Under the pieces are notes generated by a model. That model saw only the letters and a list, made by a program, of their open reading frames with translations. It made no database searches and was not told the origin of the DNA. A stretch of DNA of 64,000 nucleotides from assembly GCA_934148995.1 (NCBI GenBank), contig CAKPDM010000006.1, positions 23,140 through 87,139 on the forward strand, written 5' to 3'. Positions 27,651-35,316 of this stretch are shown here, in pieces (within the stretch, counting starts at the first letter, position 1; the number at the start of each line of letters is the position of its first letter). The translations under genes and the position numbers were made by a program. The stretch is from an uncultured Bacilli bacterium (lineage in GTDB: Bacteria > Bacillota_I > Bacilli_A > RF39 > UBA660).

Positions 27651-28310
27651 ATGGCGATAAAATTAGAAAATGGTAATTCTTCATCAGACCATAGTGGTTT
27701 TGATGATTCTAACTACGTAACAGTAGATGAGGAGACAAAATTAAAAAAGAAGTTTACTATTATAATGATAGTAACATTAACTGTTGGTACACTAATATTT
27801 TTTGATATTCTAATAACTAGTAAAACTGATGCCGGACCATTTCTAGCCATAAAGGTAAAAACTCATGATGATGGGGGAACTAAAGAATATTATGGACTTG
27901 GTTATAAAGTCATTAAATATCGTGTTAATAACGGTAGACATGCTACAATAGTTGGTAGTTGGACTATTAAATATGATCCAATATCAAAGGTATCTTCAAT
28001 GGAAGAATTAGCATTTTCTTTTCGAAATGATGCCAAAACAGCTCTTAATAATTCCTATAAACAATTTTTCAAAGTAACTGGAGTTGTTGATTCTGTTGAT
28101 AAGAAAAACAAAAAGATAATACTTATCTATGAAGATGAAGATGGTGGAAGTTATAACATGAAAGCAGACTTCTACTTAAAGTCAGATTCTAAGATTAATG
28201 ACTATAATGAAGGAGATATTTTATCTATTTATGGAACTTTTATAAAATATACACCGCAAAAAGGTGATGCTATTAGAACGCTAACTTTTGAAAATTGTTC
28301 TATTGCATAA
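27651..28310 (+). CDS. Membrane protein with C-terminal OB-fold-like domain
   Basis: A 219-aa protein: acidic N-terminus, one membrane helix (about 38-60), then an extracellular part. The last 80 residues (FKVTGVVDSVDKKNKKIILI ... YNEGDILSIYGTFIKY ... FENCSIA) resemble a tRNA_anti-like OB-fold. It follows ligA by 4 bp and may be co-transcribed. Its 3' end contains the -35 element of the copy 2 leader promoter. A degenerate copy of its last codons sits at 33091-33128, left by a tandem duplication. Confidence 0.65.
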   Translation: MAIKLENGNSSSDHSGFDDSNYVTVDEETKLKKKFTIIMIVTLTVGTLIFFDILITSKTDAGPFLAIKVKTHDDGGTKEYYGLGYKVIKYRVNNGRHATIVGSWTIKYDPISKVSSMEELAFSFRNDAKTALNNSYKQFFKVTGVVDSVDKKNKKIILIYEDEDGGSYNMKADFYLKSDSKINDYNEGDILSIYGTFIKYTPQKGDAIRTLTFENCSIA

Positions 28311-28512
28311 AGTTCTTTTTCATGCTAATATTAAGATATCAAGGATACTGATATTTTGATATGGGATGAAGGTAGGTGTTAGTATGTATCAATCAACTAG
28401 AGTTAACTCAAAATTAACCTGGGGGGGGGTACTTATTAGTATCAAGTAGTAATACTGCTTTCTTTCATAGTGTAAAAATAACGGAATAGGAATGCTCTTA
28501 TTCTGTTTTTTT
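28303..28512 (+). promoter_or_regulatory. Poly-G leader/attenuator, copy 2
   Basis: Promoter TTGCAT (28303), 17 bp, TAATAT (28326), identical in layout to copy 3. The leader has an ATATCAA/TTGATAT hairpin, the mini-ORF start at 28384, GTTAA/TTAAC repeat, nine G at 28421-28429, and a terminator (ACGGAATA at 28481 with TATTCTGT at 28499, then T residues to 28512). Unlike copies 1 and 3, one extra base lies between the G run and the TTTCTTT block, so nine G puts the mini-ORF out of phase. Confidence 0.7.
28384..28449 (+). CDS. Leader peptide copy 2, prematurely terminated (21 aa with G9)
   Basis: The ATG at 28384 starts a frame sharing MYQS and KLTWGG with copy 3, but TAG follows at 28447. With eight G in the tract, the frame would run 34 codons through AFFHSV (matching LTFFYSV of copy 3) and stop at 28487-28489 within the terminator's 5' arm, just as in copies 1 and 3. 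The present nine-G state is therefore best read as an off-phase variant. Confidence 0.5.
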   Translation: MYQSTRVNSKLTWGGVLISIK

Positions 28513-28539
28513 GCATTTAAAGAAAGGTAAGGTAGTAAG

Positions 28540-30321
28540 ATGAAAAAGAAATATATTTTAATAATGAGTTTGATATTAGTAGTGTTAATTATCTTAGGAA
28601 CAAGTTATGCACTACTTCAAAAAAATATAGTTGGTTATAATGGAAAAGTTATTTATCAAGTAGGAGATCTAGAAGTTAAACTAGAAGAGACTGGTTCTAA
28701 AAATATAAGTTTAGAAAATGCTGTTCCGACAGAAGATAGTGATGGAATGAAGAATGAATCATATAATTTTTCACTAGTGAATAATGCAGTGACAGATTTA
28801 AAATATACTATTTATTTAGAAGATGATACTGATGCTAAGAGTAAATGTGGAACAGATTGTGAATTAATTCCTTATAATTTTATAAAATATAATTTATCAA
28901 GTAATAGTAATTCTTTAAAGACTGGTAATCTATCATCTTCAGCAGCTGAACTCTATACTGGAACAATTGAAAGTAAAACTACTGATAAATTTAATTTAAG
29001 AGTATGGTTATCAATTGATGCAGATAATAGTGCAATGGGAAAATATTATTTTGGAAAATTAAAAGTAGTATTATCGCAAGGAGATGATTACTGCATAAGA
29101 AATGGATTTACTAAATTATCAGATTGTATGCTAGTAATGAATAATCATGAGTCATCAGTAGAAGTAGCTAAACAAAATATAGTAGCAAAAGGTACTCCCG
29201 ATTTTTCAAAGACAGCTACTACTGATGAAGGATTATTCATGACCGAGGATGATGATGGTCCTAGTTATTACTATCGTGGAGCCGTAAAAAATAACTATGT
29301 ATCATTTGCAGGATTCATGTGGCGGATCATTCGTCAAAATGGCGATGGGAGTGTGCGAATGATTTATGCTGGAAAGAAAACAAATGATACCGGAGAAGCA
29401 ACAACTATAGGTAATTCAGCATTTAATGAAAAGTCTTGGGATCCAACCTATGTTGGCTATAAATATAATGAAAAATTCTCATTACATGAAAATAACGATA
29501 CAACTGGTTATGACTGGCTTTCAAGTACAAAAAAATATACTTTTGGGACAGGTTATAGTTTTGATGAATCAACTAAGAAGTTTACAATAACAGGCGATGT
29601 TCAGCAATTAACCTGGAAAGATAATCATGATGAAATAGTTAGTAATAATTTATATAGTTGCTTAGAAACTTCATGTAATATAGTTTATAAAATAGTTGGT
29701 TATCAAAGTGATACCAGAATGACGGTGCAACCAATAACATATAGTAGTGACAGTTATGCAGATACTTTAACAAATACAACAAATTCTACTATCAAAACAA
29801 CATTAGATGCTTGGTATAAAAATAATCTGATGGCATACACATCATATTTAGCTGATACAACATTTTGTAATGACAGAAGTAGAACTTGGGGTGCCGGTTA
29901 TTTAATAGCAAAAACTACAACATATGGTGCATATACTCGTTTATATGATGGTAGGAATCCTAGTTTAAAATGTCCACAAGAAAATGACAAATTTACATTA
30001 ACTAATGAAAAAGCAAAATTAGATTATCCAGTATCATTGATAACAGCAGATGAAGCTTCGATGGCCGGAGGAGTTTATGGATTAGCTAATAGTGATTATT
30101 ATCTATATAATGGAAAAAAGTTTTGGACGCTTTCTCCTGCTTTTTATGAAATTTACTATTCTATAGCTATTTCTTGGACTATTAATCCTTCAGGATGGTT
30201 AGATCATTGGACTAGTAATGTATTTTCATTTGGAGTACGACCAGTAATAAATCTTCGCTCCGATGTGATTATATCTAAAGGTGATGGGACTTCTTTAAAT
30301 CCATTTAAGGTTCAAGTATAG
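28540..30321 (+). CDS. Secreted surface protein, variable C-terminal domain, copy 2
   Basis: A 593-aa exported protein. Its N-terminal membrane segment carries GTSYALLQ, and the first 195 residues form a beta domain that is unlike copies 1 and 3. From FTKLSDCMLVMNNHE onward it is highly similar to them, up to the C-terminal FWTLSP ... GVRPVINL frame, whose interior differs strongly. The structure suggests domain exchange at about residue 195. It is preceded by AAGGTAAGG. No cell-wall anchor is visible; retention may be through polymerisation or the membrane segment. Confidence 0.7.
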   Translation: MKKKYILIMSLILVVLIILGTSYALLQKNIVGYNGKVIYQVGDLEVKLEETGSKNISLENAVPTEDSDGMKNESYNFSLVNNAVTDLKYTIYLEDDTDAKSKCGTDCELIPYNFIKYNLSSNSNSLKTGNLSSSAAELYTGTIESKTTDKFNLRVWLSIDADNSAMGKYYFGKLKVVLSQGDDYCIRNGFTKLSDCMLVMNNHESSVEVAKQNIVAKGTPDFSKTATTDEGLFMTEDDDGPSYYYRGAVKNNYVSFAGFMWRIIRQNGDGSVRMIYAGKKTNDTGEATTIGNSAFNEKSWDPTYVGYKYNEKFSLHENNDTTGYDWLSSTKKYTFGTGYSFDESTKKFTITGDVQQLTWKDNHDEIVSNNLYSCLETSCNIVYKIVGYQSDTRMTVQPITYSSDSYADTLTNTTNSTIKTTLDAWYKNNLMAYTSYLADTTFCNDRSRTWGAGYLIAKTTTYGAYTRLYDGRNPSLKCPQENDKFTLTNEKAKLDYPVSLITADEASMAGGVYGLANSDYYLYNGKKFWTLSPAFYEIYYSIAISWTINPSGWLDHWTSNVFSFGVRPVINLRSDVIISKGDGTSLNPFKVQV

Positions 30322-30349
30322 GATAGTAAATTTTATAGTTAAAGATATG

Positions 30350-30402
30350 GAGATAATAGTAGTTCTCAGTTGGTGACATTTATCAAAGTAAAAATGTTGA
30401 TG
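30350..30402 (+). repeat. Flank repeat, left copy (matches 33049-33092)
   Basis: AGATAATAGTAGTTCT, then TTGGTGA, then AAAGTAAAAATGTTGATGTT, recur with a few substitutions at 33049-33092. The two copies bracket the AbiE/IS cargo. Confidence 0.7.
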
Positions 30403-30592
30403 TTTTTCTAGTTCTATAGTGTTTTATCATTATTAAATTTAAGATAGAATTATAGATAATGGAGTATTATTAAGTATTAAGCTTATTTTGCCACTGTATT
30501 TATAGCAAGTAGCAAATAATAAGAAAACCCATAAAGGTGTAAACATTTACTTATAAAAGATACATATTTTGTAAGTAGGTGCATATTTGCCG

Positions 30593-30623
30593 AAAAAGTC
30601 AACGATAATAAGTTGGCTTTTTT
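30593..30623 (+). terminator. Terminator between surface gene copy 2 and AbiE locus
   Basis: AAAAAGTCAAC pairs with GTTGGCTTTTT (one wobble) around an eight-base loop. The remaining 190 bp between the repeat and this hairpin show no gene. Confidence 0.7.
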
Positions 30624-30668
30624 GTTTTAAAATTTATAGTATTTACAATTAAAAAAATAGAAAAACAT

Positions 30669-30703
30669 TTTCAAGCACACTTAAATATGCTATAATTTAA
30701 GTG
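30669..30703 (+). promoter_or_regulatory. AbiE promoter with operator-like inverted repeat
   Basis: TTTTCA at 30669 and TATAAT at 30692 (17-bp spacer) form the promoter. ACTTAAAT (30680-30687) and ATTTAAGT (30696-30703) are a perfect 8-bp inverted repeat flanking the -10, the expected place for autoregulation by AbiEi. Confidence 0.6.
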
Positions 30704-30719
30704 CGAAAGGAAAAAGAAT

Positions 30720-31307
30720 ATGGAATATGAAAATAAAATTTTAAATTTATTTAAAAATGACTATTTGACTACAAAAGATGTTACTGATAATAATATTCCT
30801 AGGACTTATCTTACTAAACTTATTAAAGAAAATAAAATAGAAAGAGTAAGCCGTGGAGTATATATTAAAAAGAATGCTTTAGTAGATGAATTTGTAGTTT
30901 TGCAAAGCAAAAGTAAATATGCCATTTATTCTAATACAACAGCACTTTACTTACATGGATTTTCTAATAGAATTCCTATTAGATATGATATTACAATTAA
31001 AAGCGGGTATAAAGGTTCACTTCAAAAGGAAGATAATGTTAACTTATTTTATACAAAGAATGAATTATTGGATTTAGGAGTAATTAACTATAAATTAGAT
31101 TCTGGTAATATTATTAGAGTTTACGATTTAGATAAAACTATTTGTGACATTATTAAAAATAAAAAGAAAATAGATGCAGAAATTTTTAATAAAGCTATTA
31201 GAGAGTACTTTTATAGTAAAAAGAAAAATACATTAAAACTATATGAATATGCTAAAAAGATGAATATTTATAATAAGGTAAGAGATACTTTTGAGGTGTT
31301 ACAATGA
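30720..31307 (+). CDS. abiEi: AbiEi-type antitoxin/repressor
   Basis: A 195-aa protein of the AbiEi family: an N-terminal winged helix-turn-helix (residues about 5-50; TYLTKLIKENKIERVSRGVYI) followed by the AbiEi domain (ALYLHGFSNR, then DLDKTICDIIKNKKKID near 140-155). AbiEi represses its operon and opposes the AbiEii nucleotidyltransferase toxin (type IV toxin-antitoxin, phage abortive infection). Its TGA overlaps the toxin ATG (ATGA at 31304). It appears intact, unlike its partner. Confidence 0.85.
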   Translation: MEYENKILNLFKNDYLTTKDVTDNNIPRTYLTKLIKENKIERVSRGVYIKKNALVDEFVVLQSKSKYAIYSNTTALYLHGFSNRIPIRYDITIKSGYKGSLQKEDNVNLFYTKNELLDLGVINYKLDSGNIIRVYDLDKTICDIIKNKKKIDAEIFNKAIREYFYSKKKNTLKLYEYAKKMNIYNKVRDTFEVLQ

Positions 31308-32155
31308 TTAAAAATAGAGATAGTTTAAAGGCAAAAGCATCTAATTTATCTAATAAAACTAATATTCCCAATAAATATTTAACCCAAAACTTTATGTTTG
31401 AAGCTTTATTAAAAAGAATATCAAAGTCTAAGTATAAAGATAAATTTATAATTAAAGGTGGACTCTTATTATCATCTATCTTTGGTGTAAATTTAAGAAG
31501 TACTATGGATTTAGATACTACTATAAAAGGATTACCACTAGATAGAGAAACTATTACTAAAGTTATTAATGATATTATTAGTATTGAAATAGGCGATAAT
31601 ATCAAACTTGAGATATAAAATATTAAACATATTAGAGAAGAAGAATTATACGCAGGTTTTAATGTCAATTTAAAAGCAGAATTTGATGGTTTGAAAACTA
31701 ATTTAATGATTGATATAACTACAGGAGATGTTATTACTTATAAAGAAGTTGAGTTTAAATATAATACTTTATTTGATAACGAAATCATTAATATTATGAC
31801 TTATAATTATGAAACCATACTAGCAGAAAAGTTTGAATCGATAATTAGTAGAAATATAGATAATACTAGAATGAAAGATTACTATGATTTATATATGTTT
31901 GTTAATTTAAAGTGGTACGATATTAATAAAGATACTTTAAGAGAAGCAATTATAAACACTGCTAAAAATCGTGAAACCTTAAGTTATATAGAAGATGCTA
32001 GTAAATATATAGAATTAATTAGTGATGATTCAAGATTAAAATCACTATGGAATAGTTATAAAAGTAACTATGATTATGCAAAAGATATAGAGTTTGTTGA
32101 TACAATAAATGCTATTAAAGTAATTAGCAAAATCGTTGTACTAGTCGGAATTTAA
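31304..32155 (+). pseudogene. abiEii: AbiEii-type toxin nucleotidyltransferase, in-frame stop
   Basis: The nucleotidyltransferase core is visible: KGGLLLSSIFG (about 49-59) and RSTMDLDTT (about 65-73), the DNA polymerase-beta-like active site. TAA at 31616-31618 interrupts codon 105; the same frame then stays open to 32155 and carries the typical continuation (MIDITTGD, ETILAEKFESIISR, RMKDYYDLY). One substitution accounts for the break. Without readthrough the toxin is probably inactive while the antitoxin survives. The reconstructed protein is 283 aa. Confidence 0.85.
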
Positions 32156-32171
32156 CTAGGAGGAAGGAAAA

Positions 32172-32363
32172 ATGGCTAAGAAAGAAATTAGAACTGACCT
32201 TTGGGGATATGATTTATTAAAGGATGCTAATATTAAAATAGATCCACAAGGTTGTAATATAAAAGAAATAGATGAAGCGTTAAAAACTGCTTCAAAAAGA
32301 AGAACTGGAAATTCTGGTTATTCAGAATATTGTGGTATTGTTAAAGGTTTTGTAATAGTATAA
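32172..32363 (+). pseudogene. N-terminal stub of a DNA N-6 methylase (restriction-modification)
   Basis: 63 codons behind a strong AGGAGGAAGG site. The start MAKKEIRTDLWGYDLLKDAN and the following QGCNIKEIDEALKTASKR, EYCGIVKGFVIV resemble the N-terminus of large N-6 adenine methylase/restriction proteins as I remember them. The frame stops exactly where transposase-like sequence begins, so it is a truncated remnant. The family assignment rests on memory of the N-terminal pattern and should be checked by search. Confidence 0.5.
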
Positions 32364-32364
32364 C

Positions 32365-32848
32365 AAGGCTTATAAAAATTGTCATTATGAGGAAATAGAA
32401 CGTGTACATGGTACTCAAGAAAAAAGAACTTATGTTATGACTGATGATATTGAATGGTTACAGGTATCAAAATGGGAAAACTTAAAGACAATAGGTTTGT
32501 GTACTAGAAAATATATGTAAGATGTTTCTTTTTTAAAGAGGTGAGAATATAAAGAATTTTAGTAGAACTTTTAGAGATTAATGGGAAATTGAAAGTAATC
32601 TTCATTGTCATCTTGACGTAACTTTTAAAGAAGATGCTAATAGAATAGCAGATAAGACTGCACAGTCCAATCTTAATATATTGAGAAAATTAGCTTTAAA
32701 TATTTTGAAGTTAGTGAAGCCATTATATAATAAGAGCCTTAAACTAATAAAATTTAAACTTGGCCAAGATTTTAAAAATGAAATCAAAAAAATTCTTCTA
32801 TACCTTGATATAGAAGAATTGAGAAAAATGTCCTCGCAAATTAAGTAA
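32365..32848 (+). mobile_element. Decayed ISAs1-type transposase C-terminus
   Basis: Two fragments in different frames resemble the ISAs1-family transposase C-terminus. Fragment 1 (32365-32520) reads RVHGTQEKRTYVMTDDIEWL and later NLKTIG. Fragment 2 (from about 32582 to the TAA ending 32848) reads WEIESNLHCHLDVTFKEDAN and later LNILRKLALNILK. A stop replaces the His expected before WEIE, and the two parts are frameshifted. The N-terminal half with the first catalytic residues is missing. Clearly inactive. Confidence 0.7.
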
Positions 32849-33048
32849 ACACGATTTTATCCTGAAAATTCTTTAAAACCTCTTGTATATACTTTATTCA
32901 TAAACAAACTCTATTTTATTTTGTGATATATTAAGAATAACAAAAAAGGTTGTTTATTTCAATTATGAGAGACAAAATGGGTGTAGGGTATCTATACCTG
33001 TTTTTTTCTGATTTCAAAAACTGTCCGTTGGTAAGTGAAGATAATAGT
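32849..33048. other. Intergenic remnant, nothing recognised
   Basis: About 200 bp of AT-rich sequence between the transposase remnant and the repeat at 33049. A short GGTA/TACC hairpin followed by T residues (about 32985-33010) could be a weak terminator. No ORF or RNA is recognised. Confidence 0.4.
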
Positions 33049-33128
33049 AGTTCTAATTTGGTGATATTTATTAAAGTAAAAATGTTGATGTTAGAACTCT
33101 AATTTTCGAAAATTGGTCTATTGCATAA
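33049..33128 (+). repeat. Tandem-duplication junction: copy 2 3' flank joined to copy 2 5' flank
   Basis: 33049-33092 matches the sequence downstream of copy 2 (30350-30402). It joins directly to 33091-33128, which matches 28273-28310, the last codons of the OB-fold protein gene. A 3'-flank-to-5'-flank joint is the signature of a tandem duplication. Confidence 0.75.
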
Positions 33129-33337
33129 AATATTTTTTCATGCTAATATTAAGATGTCAAGAATACTGATATTTTGATATAGGATGAAGGTAGGTGTTAG
33201 TATGTATCAATCAGCTCAAGTTAACTTAAAATTAACCTGGGGGGGGGTATTTACTAATTTAAATAAAAAACTTACTTTCTTTTATAGTGTACAAAAGATG
33301 GATTGAATACTAGTTGGTGTATAGATCTGTCTTTTTT
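33121..33337 (+). promoter_or_regulatory. Poly-G leader/attenuator, copy 3
   Basis: Promoter TTGCAT (33121), 17 bp, TAATAT (33144). The leader carries the ATGTCAA/TTGATAT hairpin (a G-T pair replacing the A-T of copy 2), a mini-ORF at 33202, GTTAA/TTAAC repeat, nine G at 33239-33247 and a terminator (AAAGATGGATT at 33294 with GATCTGTCTTT at 33324) with T residues to 33337. Its sequence differs from copy 1 in the stem, yet pairing is kept. Confidence 0.7.
33202..33306 (+). CDS. 34-aa leader peptide with G9-encoded Trp-Gly-Gly, copy 3
   Basis: The ATG at 33202 follows GGTAGGTG and opens 34 codons ending in TGA at 33304, inside the terminator 5' arm. It has the same length, the same KLTWGGV core and the same end position as copy 1. 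Shifting the tract by one base in either direction leads to a stop within a few codons. Whether the peptide itself has a function is unknown. Confidence 0.5.
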   Translation: MYQSAQVNLKLTWGGVFTNLNKKLTFFYSVQKMD

Positions 33338-33372
33338 GTGTAATACTAAAATGAAAGGAGTAATGACTTTTG

Positions 33373-35241
33373 ATGAATAAGAAGAAAATTAAAAATATAT
33401 TAACTATCGGGACTACTTTGATTTTATTAGTAGCAATTATAGGTATTAGCTATGCAGCTTTTTCATTTGCAGGAACAGGTCAAAAGTTGAATACGATTAC
33501 TACTGGTGCAATAACTATGGAATATGTAGAAAGTACCAATGTTATCTCGATGAATAATGCACTTCCAACTACAGATGGAACTGGAAAGATAAGATTAAAC
33601 GATGGTGAGTATTTTGATTTTACAGTAAAATCATCAATAATAGGAAATACAGATATTAATTACGAAATAGCAGTAAAAGAGGGAAATGGAAATACTTTTG
33701 ATGGAAAGAATATCAAGTTTTATTTAACAAAAGTTAATTCTGATGGAAGTGAAGAAGAAGCAATGCCACCAAAGACTTACTCAGAAGATCCAAGTGGAAA
33801 TGGTTATACTGGACGACCATCAGATATGATGAGTTTATTTGTAGGAAACTTAAGTCAACAAGGAGATACCGAAATTAAATATAGATTGAGATTATGGGTC
33901 GATGAAAGTTATAATCCACAAAGCGATAATGGTGGATTAGTATATAAAGTAAAAGTAAATGTCTATGGCCAAACAAGTGATACAGTAGCACAGGTAGAAG
34001 ATACTTATTGTAAAGATAATGGCTTTACCACTTTATCAGATTGTATGTTAGTGATGAATAATCACGAGAATTATATAGAAACTGCTAAGCAAAACATAGT
34101 TGCAAAGGGCACCCCAGACTTTTCTAAAACTGCTACAACAGATGAAGGTTTATTTATGATAGAAGATGATGATGGTGCTAGTTATTACTATCGAGGAGCT
34201 GTAAAAAATAACTATGTATCATTTGCAGGATTCATATGGAGAATCATTCGTCGTAATGGTGATGGAAGTGTCCGCTTGATTTACTCAGGAAAAACAACAT
34301 CAGATACAGGGACAGCAGTAACGATCGGAAATTCACAATATAATAGTAAATATTGGGATCCAACCTATGTCGGATATAAATATAATGAACAGTTTTCATT
34401 GCATGTAAATAATGAATCAACTTTATATTCTTGGTTTACTAACACTAAGAAATATAACTTCGGAACAGGCTATAGTTTTGATGAATCAACAAGAAAGTTT
34501 ACATTAACAGGAAATATACAACAATTAACGTGGAAAGATAATCATGATGAAATAGTAAAAAACAATTTATATAGTTGTTTAAATCTATCATGCAACATTA
34601 TTTATAAAGTAACTGATTACCTAAATGAAACTACGATGATAGTCCAACCAATATCGTATAGTAGCGATAGCTATGCTGATACTTTGGCAAATAAATCAAA
34701 CTCAACAATAAAGATAACATTAGATAATTGGTACAAAGATAATATGACGGCGTATACATCATATTTAGCAGATGAAACATTTTGTAATGATAGAAGTATA
34801 ACAGATGGCTCAGGTTATTTAACAACTCCAACCACAAATTATGGAGCTTTCAACAGATTATCAAATAAAAAAAGTCCAAGTTTAAAATGTTCGCAGGATA
34901 ATGATAAGTTTACACTTACAAATGTCAGGGCAAAACTAGATTATCCAGTATCATTAATTACAGCAGATGAAGCATCAATAGCCGGAGGTGTTTCAAATAT
35001 GTCAAACAGTAACTACTATCTATATAATGGACAATATACATGGCTGTTTTCTCCATCTATTTTTGGCTCTAACTATTCTTATGCACTTTTTTGGAGTATA
35101 CATTCTTCTGGCAGTTTGTATCCTTGGGATTTTGTGACTTACTTATTTGGTGTAAGACCAGTCGTAAATCTTCGTTCAGATATCAAAATAGCTAAGGGAG
35201 ATGGAACAGCTTTAAATCCATATGTTGTTTCATTAGATTAA
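33373..35241 (+). CDS. Secreted surface protein, SipW/TasA-type signal, variable C-terminal domain, copy 3
   Basis: A 622-aa exported protein whose N-terminal half is close to copy 1 (NILTIGTT, GISYAAFSF, KLNTITTGAI) and whose core matches both others. The C-terminal frame is WLFSP ... GVRPVVNL with a divergent interior (about residues 555-590). The ATG at 33373 is chosen by alignment with copy 1; AAAGGAG lies 12 bp upstream, and a TTG one codon earlier is also possible. Its leader derives from the same unit as copy 2, while the protein's N-terminus resembles copy 1. Confidence 0.7.
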   Translation: MNKKKIKNILTIGTTLILLVAIIGISYAAFSFAGTGQKLNTITTGAITMEYVESTNVISMNNALPTTDGTGKIRLNDGEYFDFTVKSSIIGNTDINYEIAVKEGNGNTFDGKNIKFYLTKVNSDGSEEEAMPPKTYSEDPSGNGYTGRPSDMMSLFVGNLSQQGDTEIKYRLRLWVDESYNPQSDNGGLVYKVKVNVYGQTSDTVAQVEDTYCKDNGFTTLSDCMLVMNNHENYIETAKQNIVAKGTPDFSKTATTDEGLFMIEDDDGASYYYRGAVKNNYVSFAGFIWRIIRRNGDGSVRLIYSGKTTSDTGTAVTIGNSQYNSKYWDPTYVGYKYNEQFSLHVNNESTLYSWFTNTKKYNFGTGYSFDESTRKFTLTGNIQQLTWKDNHDEIVKNNLYSCLNLSCNIIYKVTDYLNETTMIVQPISYSSDSYADTLANKSNSTIKITLDNWYKDNMTAYTSYLADETFCNDRSITDGSGYLTTPTTNYGAFNRLSNKKSPSLKCSQDNDKFTLTNVRAKLDYPVSLITADEASIAGGVSNMSNSNYYLYNGQYTWLFSPSIFGSNYSYALFWSIHSSGSLYPWDFVTYLFGVRPVVNLRSDIKIAKGDGTALNPYVVSLD

Positions 35242-35261
35242 AAATAAGTAATTTTTTGTAA

Positions 35262-35302
35262 TTGACAGCAGTTTAGATAAATGCTAGTATATAGACTGCT
35301 GT
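35262..35302 (+). promoter_or_regulatory. Promoter with operator-like inverted repeat
   Basis: TTGACA (35262), 17 bp, TAGTAT (35285). ACAGCAGT (35265-35272) and ACTGCTGT (35295-35302) form a perfect 8-bp inverted repeat spanning the promoter from within the -35 to past the -10. Confidence 0.55.
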
Positions 35303-35316
35303 GAGGGGTGGTTTTC

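Noticed and set aside
31616..31618. Alternative genetic code to explain in-frame stops
   Set aside because: Both interrupting codons are TAA, which ends most genes here, and TGA also ends genes, so no reassignment is indicated.
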